64,000 nucleotides of DNA from positions 124,001 through 188,000 of the forward strand of contig RSEE01000099.1 of assembly GCA_003971905.1 (NCBI GenBank). The letters run 5' to 3'. A model generated the notes under the pieces. The model had not been told where the DNA came from. It was given only the letters and a program-made list of their open reading frames with translations, and ran no database searches. The stretch's first letter is position 1. Each line of letters opens with the position of its first letter. Origin of the DNA: Moniliella sp. 'wahieum' (lineage: Eukaryota; Basidiomycota; Moniliellomycetes; Moniliellales; Moniliellaceae). Shown piece by piece: positions 51,105-62,600 of this stretch. The position numbers and the translations under genes are program-made.

Positions 51105-51727
51105 TTACTTCTTGGACTTCTTGAACAGAGCTTCTGTCCTGGCCTTTTGGATCTCCCTTGCCAGGCGCGAAGCTTCGCCGGTAGCTTCGGCAAAGATTTC
51201 CGCGTCGCGCTGGGCCTCCGTACGCGCCCGCGCTTGCTCCTGCTTGATATTTTCGATCAACGCAGACGCCTCCTTGAGACGGCCAGCCAGCTTAAGCCGG
51301 TCGGCACGCAGCTGCGTCCGCTCAGTACGCACCTTCATCGCCACCCGCAACTGCTCCTGCTCCATCGCCGTCATGTCCATCTTGAGTTGACGCCGGTGGG
51401 CCTCCCGCTCGGCAGCGGTACCGACAAAGTCAAAGAAGCGGAAATACTTGCGCGCCGACAGCGGCCGGCACTGGACAGCTTGGATGCGGTCCCCAATCTG
51501 AAGTTCATTCAGCTCGTCGTGGACGAGAAACTTTTTGGTAACGGTGTGTTCCTGCGCGAGGGCGGGGGGGGGAAGGGTTAGCGAACCAAGGTAGAGCGCG
51601 CGACAGACGAGGCAGCGTAGCGTACCTTGGCGTACAGGGCGTGGAGCATCTTGCGCTCGACGGTCAGAGTGACCGTCTTGTCCATGAAGCCAGCCCGGGT
51701 GACGAAACCCTCCAGGATTTGGGGCAT
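51105..51727 (-). CDS. MRPS17: Mitochondrial small-subunit ribosomal protein uS17m
   Basis: Part of the mitochondrial 37S subunit, binding rRNA of the body. The ATG at 51727 gives MPQILEGFVTRAGFMDKTVTLTVERK, the usual S17 opening with its MDKTV strand. An intron at 51552-51625 (GTACGC to GCGCAG) follows LHALYAK. The second exon has EHTVTKKFLVHDELNELQIG, DRIQAVQCRPLSARKYFRFF and then a ~90-residue basic coiled-coil extension (EQEQLRVAMKVRTERTQLRA, ending ALFKKSKK). The S17 core is thus about 85 residues and the extension is as long again, as seen in some fungal mitoribosomal proteins. No ATG-initiated presequence is visible upstream; a TTG-initiated extension would be Arg-rich, but it is not called. 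The frame is intact. Confidence 0.88.
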
Positions 51728-52284
51728 GACGGGCGTGCACAAGCGAGAGGTAGCGAGCTCACAAGCCCGCTTTCCTGCCCTGGCCAACAAGCACGGAAGA
51801 ACAGATGGGGCAGGGCGGAATGTGGGTTTACTTCCGCCCCGGTAATGTCATGATGTATGACCGGTGACCCCGGTGACCGGTGACCGGTCAACCAGTCAAG
51901 CTTCAAGCTTCAAGTGACCCAACCAAAATTTCAGCTGGGTAAGCGGTGGATTTCGGCCCCACGACGTTCACCTTCGCCAGGCTATTTGTTGGATTCTCTC
52001 TTTCTCCCGGAAGAGGTCGGATATCATGTCAGTGCATCTATTTCGCTGCACTCGTGCAGAGCCAAGCGTTGCATCTCAAAGAGATGAGTCCACAGGGGGT
52101 CATCATTGATTGCAGAGTGCATATCAGAACAACACAAAAGAACAACTGAAAATAGAATAGAATAGAACAGAACAGAACAGAGGATGGGTGGGGGAGACGA
52201 TTTCAAGTGGCATACTAGTACTAGCAACCCGTATTCTACTTTCCCTCCAAGCCATTTTCTGATCTGGTCAGGTGGCGGGCATTA
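51728..52284. other. Intergenic region
   Basis: No gene is seen. It holds CCGGTGACC tandem words (51858-51890), a GTCAAGCTTCAAGCTTCAAG block (51895-51914) and an AATAG/AACAG pentamer run (52146-52180) at the SUR7 gene 3' side. Confidence 0.55.
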
Positions 52285-53219
52285 TTAGGCGGTTGGGGTG
52301 AGTGTCTCCTGGGCAGGCGACTCGACTTGTTGGTACGTTTTGGCCTCGGGTTCGTAGGTACGGTCATTGTAGATCGCCCGTTCGCGATGCGCTTGGAAAA
52401 AGGCGATCAAAAAGGGAACAAAGGCAGCGAGGCACCCCGGTCGCAGCCCACGACATCCACAGCGACTGACCAAAATGAATGTTGATGCCTGCTGTCCGAC
52501 CTTGGGCGCTATGCACCGTCTTCCGTGTTTCTGATACCACAGCGGTCCACATGCCGGCACCGACAGCGAGCACCGCCCCAGTGAGCAATGCCAGGGCCGA
52601 AGAGATGAGGTAGAATCCACTCTCGGACGCCAAGCCAGCAAGGAAGGTGACACCAGTCAAGATGGTTCCGACAAAGAGGAAGTAGAAGCCAACGCGGGAG
52701 TAGGTGTGGAGCCAATGCGTCTTCGACAGCTTGCCTGGTGTGGAAGAAGGGAGGCTCGAGGTTTCGTTGCCTGAGGAAGCGTCGGCAGTAGAGTGGCGAT
52801 CGGATCGAATTGGTGTCCAAAGGTGCGATGGGAGCAGGCACGCGTGCCTGTCGTTCCGTCGCCACCACAAACGGAGTAGAGACCCCAGTAATACTGCTTT
52901 CGCAATCCGTGGTTCTCCAGTAGCGGCTGGGAAAGATCGGTGGCAAAAGTAGACCCAAGACCTGCGTCGGCCGTATTGAGATGGCTTAGATCCAGATTGG
53001 CAATGTACAGGTTGCGGGCCACCATATTTTGCGTCAGCTGGCCCATGTTGACGAGCACCATGAGCGCAACGGAGGAGAAGAGGAGAAACTCGCCTGTGTG
53101 ATGGTCAGGGTCGGAAAAGTCAGTTTTTCTCCCCTCGCACCAAGGCAGGGCATAGGCCAGTTCCGGCGCAATCAACAGGGAGCTGTGGGCGTACCGATGG
53201 CAGTGCTGAGAACGGGCAT
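52285..53219 (-). CDS. SUR7/PalI-family four-helix membrane protein
   Basis: This family includes eisosome Sur7 and the pH-signalling PalI/Rim9. Exon 1 (ATG 53219) codes MPVLSTAI and joins in frame across an intron at 53094-53194 (GTACGC to ACACAG) to GEFLLFSSVALMVLVNMG, the first membrane helix. The extracellular part has LRKQYYWGLYSVCGG followed by GTRACSHRTFGHQFDP, which fits the W-G-L-x-x-x-C...C signature. A frame change near 52810 leads to HTYSRVGFYFLFVGTILTGV (helix 2), GFYLISSALALLTGAVLAVG (helix 3), NIHFGQSLWMSWA and LAAFVPFLIAFFQAHR (helix 4). It ends QETLTPTA at 52285. Whether it is Sur7- or PalI-like cannot be settled from sequence alone; the short tail (about 25 residues after helix 4) argues against a long-tailed PalI. 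Confidence 0.75.
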
Positions 53220-54427
53220 GGTCGATTGGAGAAGACGGATACCGCACGGTTCTCTGGAAACGGGTCTGGAGGGTGTGAAGGTGGCGGGGAGATGGAGAGG
53301 AAGAGAGAAGGTTGGAGCTGGTCAAAAAACAAACCAAGACGGACCCAATACAGGGAGGTAATACCAGAGTGTATTAGGGGAAAGCAAAAGCACAGCAAAA
53401 TCCAACTCGATCGATGCACCCGGGATCCAGAGCGCGCTGTGATCGATGATTGATGTTGTTGAGGAGGAGGATCGATGATGCCGATGACGGTAGATGGGCC
53501 GATGAAGCGGGGGTATAGAGCAGGGTAATGCCGGCAATGCAGGGCAACGCTTCCCATTGACGTCGACCAGCGACTGGCGGCCATCGGTGCTCTTTTGATC
53601 ATCGGTCATTAATTCAGTGATCATCGCCCCAGAAATGTGAGCAGGGGTATGGATCCGGCACGGAGGCACTCTGCTCATGATTGTCCCGAGCGTCAGAACT
53701 GCGTGCCGCTCTACGAGTGTGGCGGTGCGCGTGCTCCGAGCAGAGAGGCGGGCCAATGGCGGGATGGGAGGCAGAAGGGCGCACTCCGCCGTACAGTGCT
53801 GCCGCCCCGATCCAACCGGTAGCATCCCCTCCCCGCCACAGCGATCGACCAGCGCGGGGTACTATACAGGCACTGCAGCGTACTACTGGCCAAAGCCTAG
53901 TAACTACCCATCACAGTCGCCTAGTGCCTCAGTTCCATAGTGACCCAGTGGCCCGGTGATCCTCTCAGTGAGCCAAGTGAATATATAGGTTGCCACCCTC
54001 TCTTTCTCTTGAAGAACGCTGGTCGTCCGAAAGGAACGATATCCACTTCGCAGCGCCCTGCAGAAGCGCACGATCGCCCCTGAATTTCACACTGACTCCT
54101 GTAGCTTATTAGGGTCAGGACGTCGGCACTACGCAGTTTATGTGGGCCGTATATACAGGTCGTCTCGCGAGTCGATGGCCATCCTGTTGAACCAATGGTC
54201 TCGACCTTGGTCGACCTCTGCAGTTTGTGGTAACGCGTGATGCGGGGACGCCGAAAGCTGCATGTGACCCGTATGGCCCCTTTCGGTATTAGCAATCCGA
54301 ATCACTAGGAGCCTGGACGAGAAGGATGCGCGTTAGCTTACAAGCTCGTGAAGGCTGAAGCGCTGAAGCAGCATCATGCATCACGCATCCCGATGCATGA
54401 GGTTTGGATTGTCGCACGCGCCCACAC
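53220..54427. other. Intergenic region left of the retrotransposon
   Basis: No gene is supported. ATGATCGATGATG-type words occur near 53440-53480, and GCATCATGCATCACGCATC lies at 54370, shortly before the element. The last five bases (CACAC) are the left target-site duplication. Confidence 0.5.
54423..54427. repeat. Target-site duplication, left (CACAC)
   Basis: CACAC directly precedes the left LTR and is repeated directly after the right LTR at 59698-59702. Five bases is the usual length for copia-type integrases. Confidence 0.85.
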
Positions 54428-54638
54428 TGTCACAGGCCTAGCTAGCGATGCTGGCGATGGTCGATGGAGATGGCATTCAAGAGCTAAGGAGAGCTAGAGC
54501 TATGGGCCTTGATAGGCTCCTGGCCTGGAGGCCAGTGGAAACCCGTGGAAGGGTCGGAACTCACTGCCCCGGTGCACTGTGTGGATCGGGCCACGTGTCA
54601 CTGAAGGCCGATGGGCTCTAGACCACTGGTGGTCAACA
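54428..54638 (-). repeat. 3' LTR of the copia element
   Basis: 211 bp, plus-strand ends TGTCACAGG...GGTCAACA, identical to 59487-59697. The pol stop codon lies inside it: the LTR's minus-strand start TGTTGA supplies the last Cys codon and TGA. Confidence 0.95.
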
Positions 54639-57600
54639 CCCCCGCTGGCCAGAGGTCTCAGTGGCACGATGGAAGGTTGTAACGTCCTCAAGCTTGAGGC
54701 GAGGCAAGTTGGCCAGGAGTGAGACCTTAGTGGCTGGTTTGGTGAGGATGTCGGCCGGGTTCTCGTTTCCAGCAATGTGCGCGATTTTGACTTCGCCCGA
54801 GTCGACATGCTGGCGTACGTTGTGGTACCGGATGTTCAGCTCACGTAGTTTGCCCGTGCTGCCCACTTTTTCGGCCAAGGCAAGTGCCGCCATGTTGTCG
54901 CAGTACCAGTGTATGGGCTCGTCTGAGGTGATGGCACCGAGCTCCAGTAAGATGTTTTTAACGTAGTTCGCATCAATGAGGCCCTCATATCCCGCCGTAT
55001 ATTCGGCCGCAGCAGTGTTGGTGACGCTCTTGGGTTGACGCACGCTCCTCCAGGACACTGGAACCCCGTAGACGAAAAGCAGGCATCCCGACGTGGAACG
55101 CCATTGGTCAGGGTCTCCAGCCAGGTCGGCATCCGTGTATAGCGCGAGAGCGGGTGCGTCAGGCTCGGGTGTTAGTCGGAGACCGTAGCCCTTGGTACCG
55201 TAGAGGTAGCGGAGGAAGTTTGTTGCCGCAGCGCGGTGGGCCTTGGAGGGATCGGCAGTTGCTCGGCTTAGAGCTGAGATGCCGAACAGCGCATCAGGGC
55301 GGCACATGCGGGCAGCCCACAGCCCAGATCCTACTTTGGCTTGGTAGTCGCGTCTCTCGGCGGGCAGTGCGGGCGGTTCGGGGTCGGTGCGCGCGGGGAT
55401 CATCTTGCTGGGGTGGGGGAGGCCCATAACCAGGGGTGGCGGAACCTCATGTTTGGCAATGGATTCCTCAATGAATTTTGGCTGGCTAAGGTACAGTTTC
55501 CCGTTTATGGTGTCGTACTGGCAGCCAAGATGGTAGTGTAGGGGGCCGTTTCCCCGCACCTCGATATGGGTGTTGATCTCAGTGAGGAAGGAATCGTAGC
55601 GTGCGTGAGACGTGCAGGCGATGAGAAGATCGTCGGTGTGCACGGCAAGGAGGACCGTGTCGCCTTTACGGGGTCGGATGAACAAGCACGGCTCAGCCAG
55701 AGATTGTACAAAAACCCATGTCTCCGCGGAGCAAGTCACGGATGAATACCGCCCAGTTTGCGCCGGATTGGTGGAGGCCATATAGGCTTTTCCGGAGACG
55801 CCAGACCTTGCCTTTTTCCTCGGGAAAGAATGGGGGTGGGCGGAGGTACACTTTTTCCGTGAGGGGAGCGTTCAAATAGGCAGAGTGCACATCAGCAGTG
55901 AAGAGGTGGAGGCCGAACTTTCCAGCAAGGGCGATAAGGCTGAGGATGGCAGGAGTGCGCACGGCAGGGGCGAATGTTTGTCCCCATGTGTCAGCATCCT
56001 GCTGGTGGCCCCCGGCAACGAGACGGGCTCGGTAGCGTAGGAAATTTCCGTCCGCGTCCGTTTTGGTGTTGATGCGCCACAGACCAATCAGCAGCTGCGC
56101 GTCTGGAGGGGGCGTGACGACTTCGAATGTGCCGTAGCGGGCTAGGGTGTCGATTTCCGTGCGCATCGCCTCCAGCACTGGTTCGAATGAGGGGTTGATT
56201 GGAGGCCCTTCATTGTCTTGGGTGCAACAGGTACTCCGTCCTTGGTGAGCTGGATGCGCTCGTGCGGCCCTGGCTCGCTAAGGGCGATCATCGCCTTGTA
56301 TTCAGGCGGATGGAGACCGTCGCTGTACGCGGGCAGGGCAGTGTCGGGCAGTGGGAAGCGTAGGCCGATCGCAGGACTACGACTACCGTCAGGGAGGGGA
56401 ACCGGAGGCAGCGCGGCAGCGTGTGCGTGGAAGTCACCATCATGAGGGTCGTCCGCTACGGGGAGCTGTGCCCAGTCAAGGTCAAAACGGCGCTGGGGGT
56501 CCGGGCGGGGTACCGTCTGGTGGTGGGGGTGGTTGGATGGGTGTCGTTTTGTCTTGCGATGGTCGCGTCAGTATCAGTGTTGATTCTCGGTGGTGTGTTG
56601 GGATTTGCAACTTCAATTTTGTTCATTTTTTCTTCTCCCTTTTTGGTTTCAGTGTCAGTCATAGTTCTGTCAGGCAGGGGTTGAGCGGGGAAGCGAGATA
56701 CGTCAGGCGGAAAGCGGTCGGGGAAAACCTCGTGGTATTGGCGCTGGGTCCACTTGTATGGTTTTGCCCATTGGGATCGGAACGTGCCCATGGACGGGTC
56801 GTACACAGCCCAGCGCCAACCCTTTGTACCTCGACCTGCGTCGTACCCGACGAGCATGGCTTCGACAGCCCGCGGACTGAGCTTATGGTCACGTTGGTCC
56901 TGGGCCAGGTGAAGGTACGCCAAGGATCCGAAGGCGTGCATTGGCAGCGGTGGGGGTGACCCCTTGTACAGCTCAGCCCGAGATTGTGTGCCCTGGCTGG
57001 AGATGTCGGTGGCATGAGGTTGTGCGTCCAGCACCCTGCCAGCAAGGCATCCTGCCACCAGTTTGATGTCGGGAGGCCCGAGGCGATGATGAGTTGGCGC
57101 GCGCGTGTGGTGATTGCCTGGATGGCTCGCTCGGCCACCCCATTTGATTGACTTTGGCCTGGTATGGTGGTTTCCGTCGTGATACCTTCGGATTCAAGGA
57201 ACGGACGGAGTGCGCTGGTGAGCTCGGGGGCATTGTCTGTCTTCAAGATGCGAAGCAGACGGTCCTTTCCGATGCGTTGCTCGCGGGTGATGAGTTTTTT
57301 CAGCTCCGCCGTGGCTTGTCCTTTCGTCTTTAGGGGAACAGCGAAGGTGTAACGGCTCCAGTCATCAACCGCGACCAGGGCGTATCCATGTCCCATGCCA
57401 GTGATGCGAGGGAGGTCGACTACGTCGGCGTGCAGTACTTCGAAAGGACGTTCCGAAATGCGGCGGCCGTGGCGCGAAGGGTGGCTGGGCGCTTTGGCCA
57501 GAGCTTTTGTGCAGGTGGGACAATGCCAGAAGGGGCGGATGCGTCGGATTTGGGCAGGGCTGACGCGGAGGCTCGCTCGCGCGTTGGCGGTTAGTGTCGG

Positions 57601-58106
57601 GAGTAGGTCTAGCGCGGCGTGGTTGTACTGTTGGTGAACGTACATGACGTGCTCGATGGTGTTGGCTGCGGTGTGTTGGGTGGCGACGGCAGCTTTGGCC
57701 GCGTGTTCGTTTGTGGGTGTCGGTTTCGGGACGATGTTCAGCTTGTATGAGGAATCCGCGATTGGTGATATTTGCCATGCTTGTCATTTAACCAGATACC
57801 TTTTCGGTGGGGGGCGAACCAGGATGCGTGGCCTGCGTCACTTATTTGCGCTACGCTCGTGAGATTGCTTGCTATGCCGGGGACGTATAGACTGCCGGGT
57901 AGGTCTACATGGATACATTTGCCGTCGGTACACTTGATACCGATGCTACATGTTCCGCGTCCACTGGCTTTAATATGTTTTCCATCAGCGATTTCGATTG
58001 AGCGGTTGCTGGGCTTGAGGGTTTTGAATACCCTGAGATCCTTCCAGATGCTAGGATCCGCGCCCGAGTCGTGACGAGACTGGATGTCCTGGTTGCCCGC
58101 GAGTTC
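54633..58106 (-). CDS. Copia pol: protease, integrase, reverse transcriptase, RNase H
   Basis: Pol continues in the same frame straight after the gag amber codon. Protease: HDSGADPSIW (about 58050) and later SLYVPGIASNLTSVAQI. Integrase: zinc-binding HQQYNH...CPTC (about 57630-57520), then the catalytic triad in LHADVVDLP, LKTDNAPEL and QSNGVAERA (about 57430-57120). Reverse transcriptase: INTKTDADGNFLRYRARLVA (about 56080), FTADVHSAYLNAPL, LYGLHQSGA, and the active site in AVHTDDLLIA (about 55640), with HTDD in place of the common YVDD. RNase H: LYTDADLAGD, AAAEYTAGYEG and DNMAALALAE, ending near DILTKPATK. Frame breaks lie near 57745, 56970, 56470 and 55740. The distal ORF (about 380 codons) is unbroken to the stop in the LTR. 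Confidence 0.92.
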
Positions 58107-58109
58107 CTA
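58107..58109 (-). promoter_or_regulatory. In-frame amber codon between gag and pol
   Basis: The codons read GAC AAA TAG GAA CTC GCG. The downstream frame is open through the protease. This is either a readthrough site controlling the Gag to Gag-Pol ratio or an error or mutation. Confidence 0.6.
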
Positions 58110-59339
58110 TTTGTCAGATAGGGCAAGGTCCACAGACAGGGTCTCCCCTTCGGAGACGTCGTCTTCGGTGGCAATGTGCGCTCGCGCGGAGCTGTTGCGG
58201 TGCCATTTGTTGTTCGAAGGAACCCCGGTGTGGCCGGACGGCTTTCTCGCAAGAGCACCCCCGCTACGGGGAGATGCACCGGCAGGAGGACCCCCGCTAT
58301 GCTGCTGGGATCCCGCGCTGTCGTGTTTGCCAGCGCCCGAGTTGGCGGTCCGGGGGTGACGGCCCCGGTACGGAATTCTGTACTCTGGGTCCGCTGGGAT
58401 TCTCTCCACGTCTTGCATTGTCTCCGCCAGAGTCATGTGCTCTAGGCGGCGACGGTCACCAGGGTCGCGGAGGGCCCCGACGAGGATACGGCGGAATTGC
58501 TCGTCCGACATCGGTGTGGTTGCGCTGATCCGGTTGCGGAGCGTCCCCATTTCAGATAGGAACTCGCTCCCGCTGCGCCGGTTTTGGTAGCAGTGGTGAA
58601 AGCGACTGGACAATTCATGATACGTCTTGCAGTCGACCGTACCGTATTTGTTTCGCAGGGCACGGAGCAAGTCAGCTGACGTGTCAACGTTGTCCTGTGC
58701 AATAATGGCAGATTGAACGTCGTTCGGGAGGTGGGACCACAGAAGGTTCTGGAGGCGTAGATCGAGGGACGAGTCGTAGTGTGGTGACGATGGACCGGAG
58801 CGAACGATGTCCTTCGCGGCGGGGTGGATGCGGTCCAGGATGTTGAGGATGGAGGGCTCCCAGAGCACATATTCGGTGGGGTCGCGGAAGGCGTCCTTGC
58901 GCGTCGCGTTGGTACGCTCGATCTCTTTTGACGCGCGTTTCTCAGCGTGGCGAAGCTCGGCCATGTCCTCACTCGCGGATGCAAGGGCCTCACGGGTGTT
59001 TTGCGGCTTCGTGAATTCAACGGCCAATACATATTTCTCCAACGCGAGGGTGAGCGTGTAGATCCAATTTTCCTTTCCGCCCGGTGTTTTCTTGCTCTTC
59101 GGTCCATACGCCGCCGTGTGTGCATCCGTAGCGAACGAGCGGCATGTGGAGCGGAGATTGTCAGCGCTGGTGGGCTTGAACGCGCGGGTGCTTGCGAGGA
59201 GGTTGTCTCTGACGTCGGTGAGGGCCTGTTGCCAGGTCGGGTCGGAGACAGGGGTGGTGGTCGGTTCGTCGATGTCCTGCGCCTCTTCGATGACAGAGAC
59301 TTCGGGAGGAGGGGTGTTTTCTTCCAGTTCGGGGGGCAT
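58107..59339 (-). CDS. Copia gag polyprotein
   Basis: An unbroken 410-codon frame from ATG 59339 (MPPELEENTPPPEV). It has an acidic Pro-rich start, a helical central part (NWIYTLTLALEKYVLAVEF, LQNLLWSHLPNDVQSAIIAQ, YHELSSRFHHCYQNRRSG, MSDEQFRRILVGALRD) typical of copia Gag, and a Gly/Ser/Arg-rich C-terminus. No CCHC zinc knuckle is visible; basic patches near the end may take over RNA binding. It ends VDLALSDK at a TAG (58107-58109), and the pol frame follows without a shift. Confidence 0.9.
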   Translation of the reverse strand: MPPELEENTPPPEVSVIEEAQDIDEPTTTPVSDPTWQQALTDVRDNLLASTRAFKPTSADNLRSTCRSFATDAHTAAYGPKSKKTPGGKENWIYTLTLALEKYVLAVEFTKPQNTREALASASEDMAELRHAEKRASKEIERTNATRKDAFRDPTEYVLWEPSILNILDRIHPAAKDIVRSGPSSPHYDSSLDLRLQNLLWSHLPNDVQSAIIAQDNVDTSADLLRALRNKYGTVDCKTYHELSSRFHHCYQNRRSGSEFLSEMGTLRNRISATTPMSDEQFRRILVGALRDPGDRRRLEHMTLAETMQDVERIPADPEYRIPYRGRHPRTANSGAGKHDSAGSQQHSGGPPAGASPRSGGALARKPSGHTGVPSNNKWHRNSSARAHIATEDDVSEGETLSVDLALSDK

Positions 59340-59486
59340 GGTGGCTGATTTTTCCTTTGTTTTTTTTTGAATTGGTTGGTGTGTGGTGCCGATGGTGGCG
59401 TTGGGGTGGTGGTGGTGACGGTGGGCGCCGATGGTGGTGCTGAGTATTGATCCTTTGCGCCAGTGGGGTGCTTCAGATTGTAGCTC

Positions 59487-59697
59487 TGTCACAGGCCTAG
59501 CTAGCGATGCTGGCGATGGTCGATGGAGATGGCATTCAAGAGCTAAGGAGAGCTAGAGCTATGGGCCTTGATAGGCTCCTGGCCTGGAGGCCAGTGGAAA
59601 CCCGTGGAAGGGTCGGAACTCACTGCCCCGGTGCACTGTGTGGATCGGGCCACGTGTCACTGAAGGCCGATGGGCTCTAGACCACTGGTGGTCAACA
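59487..59697 (-). repeat. 5' LTR of the copia element
   Basis: 211 bp, identical to 54428-54638. As the minus-strand 5' LTR it should carry the element promoter. It has an internal GCCTGGAGGCC palindrome-like motif. CACAC follows at 59698. Confidence 0.95.
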
Positions 59698-62600
59698 CAC
59701 ACCGCCCGCACTAGGCACTGGGCAGTCTGTTCTGCGTTGTTTTTTCCGCAACAGCGAACACCTTCACTGCCCCGTGTCTCGCGCACATTCAGGATGCAAC
59801 CTCATGCGGTAGAATCCAATCCAGCAGTCTACGTCTGTCCACCACTCTGCCAAGACGCCAACAACATTCAGTTGATTCGCACATCCCATCTGGGCCCTCG
59901 AGCGAGCCTCGACCATCGCGATTCACGCGTGCCATACAATCTACCCAGAGGCATTCCGACGCAGTGACGGTCAGGTGACCCGCTGGCTGTCCCACCGGTC
60001 ACGTGTAGATCTTTTTGAAGCCCCGATTTGTTTGCAATTTCAGGCGCCTTTTCACAGCGCTTTCACATCTCAACACAAGAAACGCTGCTATGTATGCCCA
60101 ACTCTCTCCCTCCACTTATTTTTAGTTGAACGCCGAGAGAGGACGCGTTACTAGTTACTGCCCGCCCTGCAAAGCTTCGCGAAAAGAATCCCTTTGTGTA
60201 TGCCCCTGCTCTTTCCCGTGGTCTTCTGTCGGAGGCAAGAGAGCAGAGTTGTTGTTAGCGTATTGCTCCACATGCGAGTCTACACATATAGATGCTAGAG
60301 AGACTGTGTATATTTCTTCCTCTCTCCAGGAACGAATATCGGAGGAGGAGAATTAAGTGCGCCGAGAAGTATACTTTGGCGAAAGTGTTGCCCTAATGGC
60401 ACAGCCATCTATTTACCAGTAGCAAACAGCAGTTACCCTCCGCAGCATCCGCAGCCGGGGCGGATCCCACAGCCGGTGGCTCTCTCTACACACACATAGG
60501 ACAGAGACAACGCGCGCTCTCTCTCTCTTTTACCGGTTATATAGTTCCTCGCTCGGATGTCAACATGTCAACCACGTTCATCCGTGTCCCACGCGCTTCC
60601 TAGTGTACGGGACCGGCTGGCGAGAACCAGACGAGGGTCCGATATCCTGGCGATCCCCCTGGTTCCTTAACCTTGGTGGCGCTTCCAAGTAACCCCTGCA
60701 AGATGAACGATTCGGTTTAGACGTAGCGTTCCCCTGTCCCAGCCTTCAGCTCTGTCAATGAAATGGACGCAATCTAGAAAGAAGAACTAACTGTACAGGT
60801 ATGGCACATGCCCTGTAGCGTATGATAGACACATCAATGAGATCTGAGACCTGGAGTCCTGATGGTCCTCGAGGGTGATGCAATCGCACTGGTGGTGGTA
60901 GTAGTCTAAGACAACATCAACGCCTACAGAGGACATCAAGCAGCGAGTCGCCACCAGGGGCTATGGCTGCGGAACAAGGAAAACCGAAGGGGAAAGCAAC
61001 GGAACTGTGCTATCGGGGCTATCGGGACTGAAGGCACCTTATGACCGAAGCACACGATCCACCCGCGGGTGTAGCTCAACAACTACATAATAGGCGCATG
61101 AGCACGAACCCACCGCGTTGATGACGCGATGACGTTGATGATGCCCCCCCGCATCGGAAAGTGCCGGGAAAAGGCAAGGGACATATATTTTTGGGGAATG
61201 CGCATCATGTGCATCATGATGCATGATGGATGATCCTGTCAAAGTAGGTATATATAGGTAGCCGGTGGCCTTTCTGCATACCTTTCGGAGAGCAACCATT
61301 GTGATCCTCTGACTCGAAAGGAACCCCCTGTTCCCTGTTGATACGCGGGCAACTGCATCTGCGGTCGGGCTAAGTGGGGCGAAAGCTCCAGACACAGCCT
61401 GTGAGAAAAACGCCGGATGCCAGGAATATGAAATGGTTACCCCACACTGAGATGGGGATGCGCTATCGGAACAAAGAGGCGGAGGTTGGGGCTGATGCAT
61501 GATGGCGTTGATGCCGATGAACGATTGGTGGCGGGATCAATTTTCGAAGCTGCTGGGCCCAAGGCTTTACCATCAGTAGGTCTGGTGCGGACGGGATTTG
61601 ATGTGAGGGAGATTCTGAGGCGTCTGAGCGCACCTGGGAAGAGCCCGAGATCTGATCTATGGATGGAACACTGAGTGTAGGACCGAGTACTGATTCATAT
61701 TGATGGACGGAAGGGCGCACGCCATACGTAGTGCTGATGAGCTGTTGCTGTCCGCTTCATGGCGTGCTGCGAACAAATAGGGTTGGCCGCATCCACCTCC
61801 CCAATCACAGGTCACCGATCAGCAATCAGTGCATCGATCATCGATCATCGATCAGCTATCCCTCTTCTCCGCTGCTTCTGCCTGCGCCGGCGTTTTCAGC
61901 ACTGGATATCTGACACCAACATGGCGTACACCCAGCCGTGACGGTGATGACCACGTTCGCAAGCCTTCTCTCCGCCTCGGCCTTCCTTCTCGCCGCGCGC
62001 GGGGGGCAGACTGAGATCTGAGATTGGGAAGATAAATTCTTGATCTAGATCCGTGCCCAGGCAGGGCACGCCAGCCCCCGCGGCTGGCCCGGAGTCAGAG
62101 GGAGTGCTGGTTCTGCGCCCGGCTTCAAGCTCCAAGCCTTGGCGCCTCGCTATCGGGCTGAGATGGCGGCATGTGCGGAGAGAGGACCTGCCGACCAGAG
62201 GCTGTCGGACATTATACCCTGCAAAGGCAATCTCGAGAACCCGTGCAAGCGCCAGTAGGCGATGCATGATGATGATGCAGAGCTGGTAGCCACCGCCGGA
62301 TGCCCGCCTCGGGCGAGTCTGCTGGTCAGACACGCCGTCTGCATTGAGGCGTGGAAAAAACATCTCGACTCGTCCCGTGTCTGCTTGCCTCGCGCCCCCG
62401 AGCTGCCGCCGCCCAGCGCAGCAAGCCTCTGCCCACGCACCCGGCTGCGAGCCCTCCATTCGCCCACCCCACCCGGTCCTTTCCATGATGCATGAGGTAT
62501 GAATCAGAGTATGAACAGGAAGATGATGTGCACGGTGCATGACGCTGACGACGGATGAAAAGCCAGTGACTAGTGACTAGTGACGCTTGAAGAGGGCGAG

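Larger units (their letters stand above)
54428..59697 (-). mobile_element. Full-length Ty1/copia LTR retrotransposon
   Basis: A 5,270-bp element with 211-bp LTRs that look identical over their whole length, TG...CA termini, a 5-bp target duplication and an internal gag-PR-IN-RT-RNaseH order (integrase before reverse transcriptase), which defines the copia superfamily. It is transcribed on the minus strand. The G-rich GCCAGCGGGGG just before the 3' LTR can serve as polypurine tract. The sequence after the 5' LTR (GAGCTACAATCTGAAGC) does not obviously match a tRNA 3' end, so the primer is unknown. Identical LTRs indicate recent insertion. Pol is crossed by a few frame breaks that may be sequencing errors, as elsewhere in this window. 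Confidence 0.95.

Noticed and set aside
61039-61500. 153-codon minus-strand ORF
   Set aside because: No motif and no promoter, and it spans the ATGATGCATG word block.
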